Below are positions 1-9,031 of a stretch of DNA of 64,000 nt, piece after piece. Origin of the DNA: Paraburkholderia sp. BL9I2N2 (lineage in GTDB: Bacteria > Pseudomonadota > Gammaproteobacteria > Burkholderiales > Burkholderiaceae); the NCBI RefSeq assembly GCF_004339745.1, contig NZ_SMGP01000006.1:310001-374000 (forward strand), given 5' to 3'. Numbering within the stretch: position 1 is the stretch's first letter; each line of letters opens with the position of its first letter. The notes beneath the pieces are model-generated. The model had not been told where the DNA came from. It searched no databases and saw only the letters and a program-made list of their open reading frames with translations. Position numbers and translations under genes: made by a program.

Positions 1-565
1 ACGAACCCGGATACATGGCTGAATGGATTTCCTCGCCATCGGCCATCAGCGCATAGCGGGCCAGCGGGTTATAGTGCTCCCAGCAGGCAAGCTGGCCTAC
101 GCGGCCCACAGCGGTATCGATTGCGCGCAAGCCTGACCCGTCGCCCATTCCCCAGACCATCCGCTCGTGATAAGTCGGTGAGAGCTTGCGGCGGCGCTGC
201 ACCAGCGTGCCGTCGGCATCGAACAGAAGTTGGGTGTTGTAGATCGTGCCACCATCGCGCTCATTTACGCCGATCGACACCACCATTGCGGCCTGTCGCG
301 CCGCTTCGCCGATGGCCTGAGTCGTCTGTGACGGAACAGTCACTGCCTGCTCGAGCAGCTTGTAATGCTCGGCGCCCATCGCAAATGGCGATTCGATGAA
401 CGAGAAGTACGGGTAGTACGGAACGACAGTCTCGGGGAAAGTCGCGAACTGGACCCCCTCCTTGCCGAGCTCCAGAATCTTCCTGATGACCTTATCGACC
501 GTGCCTTCCCGGCTGTAGAGAATGGGCGCGATCTGAACCGCGGCGGCCCGGATGATTTTGGACAT
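1..565 (-). CDS. Nitrilase (partial, C-terminus beyond window edge)
   Basis: Carbon-nitrogen hydrolase of the aliphatic nitrilase type, expected to convert nitriles to acid plus ammonia. The minus-strand frame starts at the ATG at 563-565 and reads 188 residues without a stop to the window edge. The catalytic triad is visible: Glu45 in TFPETVV, Lys127 in RRRKLSP and Cys161 in LACWEHYNP, with the second Glu134 in YHERMVW. It closely resembles the nit1C nitrilase at 11700-12722 (same YYPYFSF and CWEHYNPLARYALM blocks), so the two are paralogues. It is divergent from a GlxA-type regulator across about 220 bp, so that regulator probably controls it (inference). The substrate cannot be told from the sequence. 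Confidence 0.93.
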   Translation of the reverse strand, partial: MSKIIRAAAVQIAPILYSREGTVDKVIRKILELGKEGVQFATFPETVVPYYPYFSFIESPFAMGAEHYKLLEQAVTVPSQTTQAIGEAARQAAMVVSIGVNERDGGTIYNTQLLFDADGTLVQRRRKLSPTYHERMVWGMGDGSGLRAIDTAVGRVGQLACWEHYNPLARYALMADGEEIHSAMYPGS

Positions 566-784
566 GATGGCGTTCCTTTAGCTGGCTGTGAGGCAGATGA
601 GAGAAGTGCTTGTAACTTAACGCCTCGGGCCATTACGATGTATGTCGTTGTTGCCACCATTCATGACGTCCGTCGCTCAAGCGCGATTCGCTCATTGCCA
701 GGCTCATTGGCCTGCTATTCGGGAATACGACCGGACGGCCGCTCATTCACAGTCACGCTTATGTTGCGGACGGCAGGGATAGAT

Positions 785-1741
785 ATGCATCGGATCGGCT
801 TCATTGTGCCGCGCAGGTTTCAGATGATGAGCCTTGCGGCCCTGACGGTGTTCGAGATTGCAAACATGCCTCCCGCTGGCCAGTGCTACGACGTCCATGT
901 ATTGTCTGAACACGGCGGTCCCGTTGAATCTTCGGGTGGCATGAAATTGGAAACGGAGGCATTTGGCGATCCGACATTCGACACCGTTATCGTGGGTTCG
1001 ATAACTGAAATGAAGATGCCGTCTTCCGATGCAACCACGATTTCGTTTGTGAAAGACTCGGCCAATGCATCAAGACGGATAGCCTCTATTTGCAGTGGTG
1101 CATTCGTTCTTGCCGAGGCCGGGCTTCTGGACGGCCGGCGCGCGACCATGCATTGGGCGCATGCGTCTGAATTCAGAGCACGGTTCCCGAAAGTCGTTGC
1201 GGAAGAAGACCGGATCTTCATCAACGACGGTCCAATCTGGACTTCGGCTGGAATGACGGCCGGCATAGACCTTGCGTTGGCGTTGCTCGATAGCGACCTC
1301 GGCCCCGATGCCGCGAAAATGGTCGCGAGACTTCTTGTCATGAATCAGCGTCGGCTCGGTGGGCAAAAGCAGCATTCCGCACTGCTCGACATGACGCCGA
1401 AATCCGATAGGATCGAATTGGTTATCGCGCACATCCGCAGGAATCTGCGCAATCCGCTGACTGTCGAGGAGCTTGCGGACGTGGCTAACCTCAGCCCTCG
1501 CCAGTTCAGCCGCGCATTTCAGGCCGAAACAGGTCAGTCGCCGGGCAAGGCCGTGGAACAGCTTCGTTTGGAAGCAGCCAGGTTCATGATCGAGCAAGGC
1601 CGGCACACGATTAACGTGGTGGCACAGGAAACAGGCTTTATGGATAGGGAGCGCATGCGCCGCGCGTTCGTCCGGACGTTCGGTGTACCCGCCGATGTTC
1701 TACGCAGGAATGCTCGGCGGGAGCCGGTCGCCGGCAACTGA
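785..1741 (+). CDS. GlxA-family transcriptional regulator (DJ-1/PfpI + AraC)
   Basis: About 318 aa from the ATG at 785, which opens with MHRIGFIVPRRFQMM, typical for this family. The frame stays open further upstream but that part has no family character. The N-terminal DJ-1/PfpI-like domain (about residues 3-170) carries the nucleophile-elbow-like ICSGAFVLAEAGLL with Cys about 103. The C-terminal AraC/XylS double helix-turn-helix (about 215-310) includes LTVEELADVANLSPRQFSRAF and a second HTH near the end. Such fusions are DNA-binding activators of amine, nitrile or carnitine catabolism. Divergent placement next to the nitrilase at 1-565 suggests it regulates that gene (inference). Confidence 0.9.
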   Translation: MHRIGFIVPRRFQMMSLAALTVFEIANMPPAGQCYDVHVLSEHGGPVESSGGMKLETEAFGDPTFDTVIVGSITEMKMPSSDATTISFVKDSANASRRIASICSGAFVLAEAGLLDGRRATMHWAHASEFRARFPKVVAEEDRIFINDGPIWTSAGMTAGIDLALALLDSDLGPDAAKMVARLLVMNQRRLGGQKQHSALLDMTPKSDRIELVIAHIRRNLRNPLTVEELADVANLSPRQFSRAFQAETGQSPGKAVEQLRLEAARFMIEQGRHTINVVAQETGFMDRERMRRAFVRTFGVPADVLRRNARREPVAGN

Positions 1742-2198
1742 AATCTGTTCACTTGCCGTGCGTCCCGAGCGTAAAGCGGGAGACGAAAAATTAAATCGCG
1801 GTCGTTCGCTCGGATGGGTGCTGCGACTGTCGACACGCTGCATCGACAGCCTCATATGCTCGGGAGGCCATTGGCCGACAATGTGGCCGATGCGCCGACG
1901 CGAATCCCGCGCAGATGACCGATGTTTGGGCGTAGCCGCCGTTCGAATGACCGCGTGACCACGATGGCGAGCGGCGGAAATTGGCCGACTGTATGCGTTC
2001 AGCAGCCACTACCTTCAGCGGCCATTCGCACGTTCGCTCGATGTCGACGGCAGCTTTGTGGCTTGATAGCCCAGTGAGTGCAACCGGCCAGGAAGAGACA
2101 GTCGACATCGTGGCCTAGCTCGTTGACAATCGCCGTGGATTGAACGATCCAGAGTCCAAAACGCACAACCAAGAATTGAACAATCGGGCAACGCAAGA
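1742..2198. other. Intergenic stretch, no supported gene
   Basis: About 450 bp with several short overlapping frames on both strands, none with family resemblance. It contains repeated GGCCGAC/GGCCATT words, as is common in Burkholderia intergenic DNA. It probably holds the promoter of the downstream methyltransferase. Confidence 0.5.
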
Positions 2199-3026
2199 AT
2201 GACATCCCAAGCAGAAGTCTATTTGCAAGATTTTCACCGGCGTCGGGCAGGAGCAACGCGCCGGGCCTTTGGCAATCTTCCTGCGCGGTCGACGCATGCA
2301 GAATACCCGTCTTCCTATCATGCGCTGGCAAAACGGGTGCCGAATGATGGTATGTCGCGCACCGTGCTCGATCTGGCATGTGGTGATGGGCCACTGCTGC
2401 AAATTCTGAACGATAGGCGCAACGCAGGAACGAAGTTGATCGGCCTCGACATGAGCGAGGGCGAGCTGAGCGCTGCTCGGGCGGTGCTGCCGCCGGACGT
2501 TCGATTGATCAATGAGCGCGCGCAAGAGTTGTCGCTCGATACCGACTCGGTCGACTATGTTCTGTCGCACATGGCTTTGATGTTGATGGACGACATAGAG
2601 CAAGTCATTCGTGAAATTCGTCGGGTATTGCGTGAAGGCGGTAGTTTCTCAGCTGTCGTCGGGCGTGCCTTTCTGACCGAGGAAGTCGGGGAGGTCTTTT
2701 TAGACGTATTCAAGCCAATTGCGAAGGCGAACCTGACGCACCTACCGCTCGGTGACGCGCGCACACGCAGCGAAACCGGTTGGAGCGAACTACTCCAGCA
2801 TGGTTTCGTTAATGTAGCCTTCGAAAACATCGAAATTGACTGGACGCCTACGCCTGAGCAGTTATGGTTGGACATGTTGGACACTTACGATGCAGACAGG
2901 ATGTCGGAAGCAACGCGCGCACAGTTCAAGGGCGAACTATTGTCGGCGTTCGCGCCCATGCAGCGCGAAGACGGAACGCTAAAGACGGGATGGGGGCTGC
3001 GTCTTGTCCAGGCCAGTGCTGCCTAA
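2199..3026 (+). CDS. Class I SAM-dependent methyltransferase
   Basis: 275 aa. Motif I (SAM-binding glycine loop) is LDLACGDGPL at residues 57-66. The post-II acidic residue follows in LIGLDMSEGEL (about 80-90), and DSVDYVLSHMALML matches motif IV of small-molecule methyltransferases of the UbiE/Methyltransf_11 type. The C-terminal part contains a DWTPTPEQLW segment. The start at 2199 has only a weak upstream purine stretch. It lies 110 bp before the yfcF-like gene on the same strand. The substrate is unknown. Confidence 0.85.
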   Translation: MTSQAEVYLQDFHRRRAGATRRAFGNLPARSTHAEYPSSYHALAKRVPNDGMSRTVLDLACGDGPLLQILNDRRNAGTKLIGLDMSEGELSAARAVLPPDVRLINERAQELSLDTDSVDYVLSHMALMLMDDIEQVIREIRRVLREGGSFSAVVGRAFLTEEVGEVFLDVFKPIAKANLTHLPLGDARTRSETGWSELLQHGFVNVAFENIEIDWTPTPEQLWLDMLDTYDADRMSEATRAQFKGELLSAFAPMQREDGTLKTGWGLRLVQASAA

Positions 3027-3136
3027 CGGCCAGAAGCTTCCGTTCGACATCAGCTCCCAGGTCGCTGACAATGGCCCAGTTCCGTCTGGCTCGCTTTCCT
3101 GGAGCCGCAAGTTAACCAATCACCAAGGTTTGCGTC

Positions 3137-3769
3137 ATGCTTAAGGTTCCGCTTCGTTTATATGCCGATGCACAGTTTGCAAGCCCGTATGCGATGTCTG
3201 TGTTCGTGGCCCTCCGAGAGAAACAACTGGCATTCGAGCTGTTCGGGGTTGACCTTGGAAGCGGCGCCAATCGTGAAGAGAGCTATGCCGCCGAATCGTT
3301 GACTCAGCGCGTACCTACATTAGCGCATGGCGATTTCGCGCTATCCGAGTCATCGGCAATTACCGAGTACTTGGACGATACTTTCCCTGAAACGCTCGTT
3401 TATCCTCGGGACCGACATCTCCGGGCCAGGGCGCGTCAAGTTCAGGCGTGGCTCAGAAGCGACCTGTTGCCCATTCGTCAGGAGCGCTCGACGGAAGTCG
3501 TGTTCTATAAAAATGAGGCGCCGGCTCTTACGGCCGCAGCAGAGCAGGCAGTGGAAAAACTGTACTTTGCTGCCGACCGGCTTCTCTCGCAGGATGCATC
3601 GAATCTCTTTGGTGATTGGTGCATCGCCGACACCGATCTGGCGTTGATGCTAAATCGCCTCGTCATGAATGGCGATGACGTTCCCGCGAAATTGGCATCG
3701 TACGCAGCGCGTCAATGGGAGCGAGCGTCCGTACAACAGTGGGTCAAGCTGGACAGGCCTCCGCTCTGA
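3137..3769 (+). CDS. yfcF: YfcF-like glutathione S-transferase
   Basis: 210 aa, the same length and order of motifs as E. coli YfcF, a GST with glutathione transferase and peroxidase activity. It has a thioredoxin-fold N-terminus (LYADAQFASPYAMSVFVAL), the glutathione gamma-Glu binding motif in ALSESSAITEYLDD (about residues 70-83), and an all-helical C-terminal domain with RARARQVQAWLRSDLLPIRQ and GDWCIADTDLALMLNRLV. It is cytosolic and probably acts in detoxification or oxidative stress defence. It follows the methyltransferase on the same strand. Confidence 0.92.
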   Translation: MLKVPLRLYADAQFASPYAMSVFVALREKQLAFELFGVDLGSGANREESYAAESLTQRVPTLAHGDFALSESSAITEYLDDTFPETLVYPRDRHLRARARQVQAWLRSDLLPIRQERSTEVVFYKNEAPALTAAAEQAVEKLYFAADRLLSQDASNLFGDWCIADTDLALMLNRLVMNGDDVPAKLASYAARQWERASVQQWVKLDRPPL

Positions 3770-3947
3770 CCTCCGACAGGAGAGGCCGGATCTTCCCGCG
3801 GGACGACCGGCAGCTGTCTGCAGAAGGACGTTCGAGGTGTCGGCGGGATTAATACAATTCGGCCAGCCCGAGGGAGAATCGACGGCTTTGTGTGTGCGCG
3901 CCAGTCGGCGCGTTGCACGGTTCTTTCTTTCAAGGTGGGGATCAAGA

Positions 3948-4358
3948 GTGTCTTTGCATAAGCTTATCTCGCTTCCCTTCACATTACTGAATCGCGGCCA
4001 ACTTGGCGGCGCAGGCGTGCTTTTCTTCTTCTACGCGGTCCTCATCGCCTGCATCGCCAAAGCACTGTTCGAAATTGCGAATTTTGCTGGTGTGAAAGCA
4101 CAGACTGGAAGCGCCGCGGTCATAGCAAAGCGAGCAGTGCCAGCTCATTGGGAGTGGCAATCTCGTGGCCGGTTTTTGACGCGTATCTATGTGAAAGAAT
4201 ACGAGATACTCGATTTGATCATCAATGGTCGGACAATGACGTATCGGCCGATTCCGTGGATTATGGAGCGCACAACTTCAAATACGACGGAGCCAGTTCA
4301 GTTCAAAGCTGCCCGATTCAATAACAAAGTGCAGATCATAAAATTCAAGTACCTCTAG
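3948..4358 (+). CDS. Hypothetical single-pass membrane protein
   Basis: The frame is open from 3669 but overlaps yfcF. I prefer the GTG at 3948, which has a purine-rich GGTGGGG about 8 bp upstream and gives 136 aa. One hydrophobic helix (GAGVLFFFYAVLIACIAKAL, about residues 21-41) precedes a basic, probably soluble tail containing RPIPWIMERT. Base composition falls below that of its neighbours towards the 3' end, hinting at recent acquisition. No family is recognised. It could also be a non-coding frame. Confidence 0.45.
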   Translation: MSLHKLISLPFTLLNRGQLGGAGVLFFFYAVLIACIAKALFEIANFAGVKAQTGSAAVIAKRAVPAHWEWQSRGRFLTRIYVKEYEILDLIINGRTMTYRPIPWIMERTTSNTTEPVQFKAARFNNKVQIIKFKYL

Positions 4359-4697
4359 CGCTCTGCGGACTGCTGGCCGGCTGGCAAGCATCGCCGAACG
4401 GCTGCTCCCGAGAGAACTGACGGTCCGCTTCACGCCCTGAGGCGGTCAGTCAAGGTTTTTCTGAGGGCATGGCGCAACCCACATCCTTGACCTTGTAGCC
4501 TCGGGCGTCGCTCATTCATGAAACGGCGGATGTCGAAGAAACGTCGTGCGCTCATCTGGCGAGTTGCCCACCGCCGGCCAGCGTCATGGTCATAACAGGC
4601 GACCCGCTGGCCGGCCGTGGACAACTCGCGACATGACGTCAAGCGGAGGCAACCCACGGATCCAGAAGCAGTCGCGTAACCCGTCGAGCGGAGCGGA
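4359..4697. other. Intergenic / IS110 distal end
   Basis: About 340 bp between the membrane protein and the 3' end of the IS110 transposase. No gene is supported. The right end of the IS110 element must lie here, but IS110 elements usually lack terminal inverted repeats and I cannot place it. Confidence 0.4.
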
Positions 4698-5960
4698 CTA
4701 CCCCGGAAGCCCGAGGTTCCCGAGGAGTGGCGAACCGCGTTTCCTCAGGGCGTTGAGGTAGATGCTCTCGTCGTACCGCGTTCCGGTCTGCCAGCAACGG
4801 TAGATGATCCGTATCCACTTGAATGCCAATGCCCGCACGGCGGCCTGATACGAGCTGTCCTTCGCCCGCTGTTGCCGGTAGTAGGCGTCCGCCCAGAACG
4901 ACTTGTTGATGGTCTGGCCCGCCCATTCGACGAAGGTCTGGCGCAGGAAGGTCGGGCATTGCCAGCGCCAGTGCACCCAGCACTTCTTGCCGCTGCGCTC
5001 GGTGACCGGCGCGATGCCGGAGTACTTCTGCAGTTCATCCGCGCCCCTGAAGCGGTCACGTTGCTCGCCAAACGCAGCGAGCAGGCGCGGTGTCAGATGC
5101 GGACCTGCGCCGGGCAAGCTGTCAAACAGGTCGAAGTCGGGCAGTGTGCGTGCGACTGCCGCGATTTCCCTGTCGAACACGTCGATTGCAGCCAGCGTTG
5201 TGCGCAGTTGCATCACCAGCATCAGCGCGAGCAACCGGTGAGGTGCAACGATCCCGGGGTCGTCAGTCAGCGACACAGCACAGCGGATCGACTCCAGACG
5301 TCCCTCAATCAGTTTGGCCCGGCGACAGTTGTGCGCATGGAAGAACGTTTCAAGGGTCTTCCTGCTGGCGCGCCTGACTGCCGGCAGAGTTGGCCAGCGG
5401 GTCAGAAAATCACAAAACAGCACCGTGTCGATGTCGTCGAACCATTCCAGGGCTTGAGGATAATACTGCTTGAGTGCGTTGGTTAGCCGGTTGGTGAACC
5501 GGGTCTTGTCGCCGACCAGTTCACGACGCTGTTCGATCAGGCTCAGCAAGGAGCGCATGCCTGCGCTCTGCGGCCTGAGCGGGCTGAACCGCTCAGGATG
5601 GCGCAGCAGCAGGTCGAGTGCCAGTTCGGCATCGGTGGGATCGTCCTTGGCCCGGCTCGGCTTGAATGCCTCACGGTACTTCGCGAGCATTGCAGGGTTG
5701 ATCGGGAATAGAGTGACGAACGCATGTTTCTGCAACACGGAGACGATCGGCCCGGTGGCCAGCTCAAGCGCGACCGCGATCGGACCACCAAAGCGCTGAT
5801 GTAACGCCTTTGCCCATTCATCAATGCGCGTAACCTGGTGAGGGATGCAGTCGAACTCGCGCCTGTCGTCGCCTGCCTGCTGCAGGCAGATGTCATGTTT
5901 GGTATCTGCCCAGTCGAGGCCGACGAATGCCCTGAATTGCTGGTTCGATAGAGGTGCCAT
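4698..5960 (-). CDS. IS110-family transposase (DEDD recombinase)
   Basis: 420 aa from the ATG at 5960, chosen over the upstream ATG at 5999 because GGAGG sits about 5 bp before it. The N-terminal RuvC-like DEDD domain shows FVGLDWADTKHDI (Asp16), LELATGP and the acidic DDPTDAELALDLL. The C-terminal Tnp20 domain contains LPGAGPHLTPRLLAAFGE and YSGIAPVTERSGKK, which holds the conserved catalytic serine region. Length and domain order are complete, so the element may be active. Members of this family use a structured RNA from the non-coding end as a bispecific guide; see the candidate RNA just upstream. Confidence 0.95.
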   Translation of the reverse strand: MAPLSNQQFRAFVGLDWADTKHDICLQQAGDDRREFDCIPHQVTRIDEWAKALHQRFGGPIAVALELATGPIVSVLQKHAFVTLFPINPAMLAKYREAFKPSRAKDDPTDAELALDLLLRHPERFSPLRPQSAGMRSLLSLIEQRRELVGDKTRFTNRLTNALKQYYPQALEWFDDIDTVLFCDFLTRWPTLPAVRRASRKTLETFFHAHNCRRAKLIEGRLESIRCAVSLTDDPGIVAPHRLLALMLVMQLRTTLAAIDVFDREIAAVARTLPDFDLFDSLPGAGPHLTPRLLAAFGEQRDRFRGADELQKYSGIAPVTERSGKKCWVHWRWQCPTFLRQTFVEWAGQTINKSFWADAYYRQQRAKDSSYQAAVRALAFKWIRIIYRCWQTGTRYDESIYLNALRKRGSPLLGNLGLPG

Positions 5961-5992
5961 GTGAACCTCCGCAAGTGATAGATTACCCGGTA

Positions 5993-6184
5993 GGGACATG
6001 CATGCTTGCGTCCAGCGAAGGCAATATAGAGAGCCGGTGCCACGGCGAACCCTGAGTATTCGTTATCGGACGCAGGCGCACCCGTGGACTCGAAGCTAAA
6101 GCGGCGATCGTCCAGGCGTTTGGGTCGGGATATTCGTAGTCCACGGGCGCATGTCCCGCCTCGACTGGCAGCTCGCTGCCAGTC
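5993..6184 (-). ncRNA. Candidate IS110 bridge RNA
   Basis: The non-coding segment directly upstream of the IS110 transposase, on the same strand, can fold into a 5' hairpin plus two stem-loops. The hairpin is 6163-6171/6176-6184 (9 bp, CTCG loop). Stem A is 6081-6090/6138-6147 (10 bp perfect) closing a 47-nt loop. Stem B is 6007-6013/6068-6074 (7 bp) closing a 54-nt loop. Both are enclosed by 5993-6001/6149-6157 (9 bp perfect). Both loops carry the same border words next to their stems: CGAAG (6091-6095 and 6016-6020) and TATTCGT (6131-6137 and 6057-6063). This is the layout of target-binding and donor-binding loops in IS110 bridge RNAs. No covariance search was possible. Confidence 0.65.
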
Positions 6185-6780
6185 CCACCAGTATCGATGA
6201 AAGCGGGACGGACTATCTATACACGGTCGGGAGTGTGAGTTCGTTGATACGGGAAGTTGCCGTCGGACTGCTCCGCCGCCGCCGCCGTCAGCAGTCCGCT
6301 GCATTGCTGACGTAGAACCGCGTCCCCTCCAACGTCGGCAATGGCCGACTTGCCGTCCTCCCGGATTACCGCCGGCTGCCCGACCGCTCAGCTAGCCGTC
6401 CGCTGAAATGCCGCTTCGTCGCCGGGGGAGAGTGGGTTGGCGGGGCGATGTGCCCATTCCGAGACGGGCTCTGTGAGCACGTAATGGGTCGGGCTTTCCC
6501 CGTGTCATCGACGGACGCCACCCTGCTGAGCAGGCAGGAGCAGCGCTGGCGCTCTCGCGCATAGTTACAGGCCGCAGCGGCCGCCGATTCTCCTTTCCAG
6601 CTAAGAAGTGCTAAAGATAGTGCCGCGTTCCCGAGAATCAAAACCGATTCATTGGTGTACGCAACTAACGGTCGGGCCCTCTCAGCGGCCGACTTGGCTC
6701 CGCCACAACAGCGTGGCCAAAAAAAGGGCCGCCGGCAGATTATTCATGCTTCGAGAAGCGTGCCGGGTTCCCCGCGCCGT
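6185..6780. other. IS110 left end and intergenic DNA
   Basis: About 600 bp without a supported gene. By comparison of loop sequences with flanks, the IS110 left terminus may lie near 6222-6225. The rest holds only short overlapping frames and a GCCGCC-rich stretch near 6278-6290. Confidence 0.4.
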
Positions 6781-7050
6781 TCAGGGGCGCTCGAAGTCAT
6801 CGGGTGTCAGTTCCAGGCGGGCGCACGGATGCGCAAGTAGCTTCCGTTCGGCGATCGCGTGGATGCGGCTGTACCCGTCCCGGAAAATCCTCAGGGTCCG
6901 GGCGTCCCCGGCCCGCGGCTCAAGCCAGAAATGGGCCTCCAGCGCTGCAATCGTGACGATGCATTCGACGGTGGTGTTTCCGCGGATGAGCCAGAACGAC
7001 ACGCCCTGTCGATTTGCCAGAATCTGCGGCTCGAATTCAGGTTTTTCCAT
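6781..7050 (-). CDS. DUF1488 family protein
   Basis: 89 aa, the usual size for DUF1488 proteins, which are common in several copies in Burkholderia genomes and plasmids. It contains VSFWLIRGNTTVECIVTIAALEAHF and a terminal FRDGYSRIHAIAERKLLAHP, matching the family pattern of a small alpha/beta protein. The start ATG at 7048-7050 follows GGAAG. No function is known for the family. Confidence 0.8.
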   Translation of the reverse strand: MEKPEFEPQILANRQGVSFWLIRGNTTVECIVTIAALEAHFWLEPRAGDARTLRIFRDGYSRIHAIAERKLLAHPCARLELTPDDFERP

Positions 7051-7264
7051 GGCTGCTTCCGGGCGTCATCTCGTAGGCGAGTGAGCAGGCTGTCCATCGC
7101 TCCGATGATGCCAGCGATGGTCGCCGGCATGGGGCCACTGGCTGCCTGACATCACTAAAGTGGGCGGAGGATTGCGCGCTCCGCTTGCCGGTTTGTACCG
7201 GCGATCGAACCGTCATCAGGAAACGGTCAACCATCGTGCCGGTCGGTCATGCAGGTTGTCGCGC

Positions 7265-8980
7265 TCACTTCCGGGTCGTAAACGCCTCACTGATCTGCCG
7301 CGCGCGCTTAACCTCGCCACTGTGCAGGTAGATCGAGGTGGTCGATACCGAGGCGTGCCGCAGGTTGTCGCGCACCGTGGTAAGTTCGGCGCCGTGACCG
7401 AGCGCGTAGGTAGCGTGGGTGTGCCGCAACCAGTGGGGGCTGGCGCGGCGCAGCTTCTCCGCGAGCGGTGGGTGATCGGTTTCGATGGCACTGGCGGCAA
7501 GGACGAGAAAGCGCTCAAGCACGCTCCACAGGCGCACGCTGCTGATGGCCGCGCTACTGTCCGCGTCCGGGCTGCCGATGACCGGTGTGTCCGGCCGCCA
7601 GCGCGCGGCGGTAGTCGGCAGGTGCCGCTGGGCCAGATAGCGGGCGAGGGCGTCCCACGCGAGCGGCGGCAGCGCCACCCGCGCGACCTTGCCGCCTTTG
7701 CCGGTGACGCGCAGCCAGTGCTCGCCGCGTGCGTCCGTCTCGACGTGGCCGAGCGTCGCGCCGACCAGTTCACTCGCGCGCAAACCCGTCGCAAAGCCGA
7801 AATCGAGCAGGAACCGCAAGCGCTGCGCGGCCGGAACCGTCCAGCCGTGAGACCATTCCAGGCCGTCGGCTATTGTACGAACCAGTGCCCATTCTCCGTC
7901 GGTAAAGGCACGCGACGCGTTGAGCGCCGCTGCCGTCTTGCCGCCGCGCACCTTGATGCCCGCAAACGGATTGGCCAGCACGTAGCGCTGTTCGACCAGC
8001 CAGCGGAACAGGGCGCCGAGAATCGACAGCGCGTGCGCGACCGAGCGCGCCGACAGGGTGCCGTTAAACGGCCGCCAGTCCGGTGACGTGCGCGGGCGCA
8101 TCGGGCCGATCCAGCGTCCCCGCGGCGCCGGATGGCGCAGGAACGTCCGGTACGCAATCGCGTCCTCGGTCGAGAGCGATGACAGCGCGCGGCCGCGCTC
8201 GACGATGGCCCAGAGGATCAGCCGCTCGGCTTCCTTGCGGTAGGTCCGCTGCGTGGCGGGCGACTCGTGCAGGGACAGCCACGTCTGCACGGCCTGGTAG
8301 TCGTTGGACGCGTCGAGCGTGCAGGTAGTGGGTGGCGCGCGGAACGTGCCGGCGGAGCCGTCGACCTCGTGCGGCAGTTTAAGGGTTTCCCACGGCACGA
8401 TGTCGCCGCGGTGGCTGGCGACCACCAGCGCACGCGCCCTGTCCGTGAGCGCGGGCCAGGCGGCGAAGAACGCCTCGATCGAACGGGCGCTCGCCATGCC
8501 AAGTCCCGGCACAGCCTTCCACCACTGGCGCCGGCGCGGAATGCGCACCGTGAGATCGGCGAGTGTCCTGATGCCGTACGCGTGTAGCACGCGCACCGCG
8601 CGCGGGGAAAACCACTGCGCGACGTCGTCGGCGATCTGCGGTTCCGGCGGGCGCTCGGTGCGCAGCGCATCGATCGCCTGCGCCACGCCTTTCGCGTGCT
8701 GCTCACGTCCCGCTACCGGATGAGTGAGGAGTGCGACGAGATCGTCGCGATGGGCCGCGCGGGCAATGTCCAGCAGTTTGCTGCGGATGCGCCCGAGCAC
8801 GCCGCGCGCCGATTTCCCGTCACCGAGTGCGGAGGGCAGGTAACGCGCCACGGCCTGCCGCACAGACACCCCGGCGTACCACGCGCGCAGCACGGCAAGT
8901 TCGTCGGCGCCGGGAAAACCGGATCCGGAAGATTCAGCGTCAGCAGCAGGCGCGCAGGGCGGGGTGAGGCGCGTTTTCAT
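7265..8980 (-). CDS. Tyrosine site-specific recombinase with Phage_integr_N/DUF3701-like N-terminus
   Basis: 571 aa. The C-terminal catalytic domain carries the tyrosine-recombinase residues: Arg in FATGLRASELVG, His516 and Arg519 in HWLRHTHA, His542 in NLRHASVSTTSIY and the nucleophile Tyr551. The N-terminal about 190 residues resemble the DUF3701-type region, with helix-hairpin-helix-like LPLGM-type sequence (VPGLGMASARSIEAF), followed by a SAM-like core-binding domain (about 225-330). Recombinases of this architecture are typical of Burkholderia and Cupriavidus megaplasmids. It is probably complete. A perfect inverted repeat lies 34 bp upstream of the start. Confidence 0.92.
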   Translation of the reverse strand: MKTRLTPPCAPAADAESSGSGFPGADELAVLRAWYAGVSVRQAVARYLPSALGDGKSARGVLGRIRSKLLDIARAAHRDDLVALLTHPVAGREQHAKGVAQAIDALRTERPPEPQIADDVAQWFSPRAVRVLHAYGIRTLADLTVRIPRRRQWWKAVPGLGMASARSIEAFFAAWPALTDRARALVVASHRGDIVPWETLKLPHEVDGSAGTFRAPPTTCTLDASNDYQAVQTWLSLHESPATQRTYRKEAERLILWAIVERGRALSSLSTEDAIAYRTFLRHPAPRGRWIGPMRPRTSPDWRPFNGTLSARSVAHALSILGALFRWLVEQRYVLANPFAGIKVRGGKTAAALNASRAFTDGEWALVRTIADGLEWSHGWTVPAAQRLRFLLDFGFATGLRASELVGATLGHVETDARGEHWLRVTGKGGKVARVALPPLAWDALARYLAQRHLPTTAARWRPDTPVIGSPDADSSAAISSVRLWSVLERFLVLAASAIETDHPPLAEKLRRASPHWLRHTHATYALGHGAELTTVRDNLRHASVSTTSIYLHSGEVKRARQISEAFTTRK

Positions 8981-9013
8981 AGGCCCGAGTTTAGCCTGAA
9001 AACAGACGCCTTT

Positions 9014-9031
9014 AGATAAGAAAACTTATCT
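9014..9031. promoter_or_regulatory. Inverted repeat upstream of the integrase gene
   Basis: AGATAAG-AAAA-CTTATCT, a perfect 7-bp inverted repeat with a 4-nt spacer, 34-51 bp upstream of the integrase start codon. Its position and AT-rich character in GC-rich DNA fit an operator or promoter element, possibly bound by the recombinase or a repressor (inference). Confidence 0.45.

Noticed and set aside
3669..3947. Upstream extension of the small membrane protein frame
   Set aside because: It overlaps the 3' part of yfcF in another frame and has no membrane or family character; a GTG with a ribosome site exists at 3948.
8058..8723. Several plus-strand ORFs over the integrase
   Set aside because: Antisense shadows of the recombinase gene, rich in Arg, Pro and Ala without motifs.
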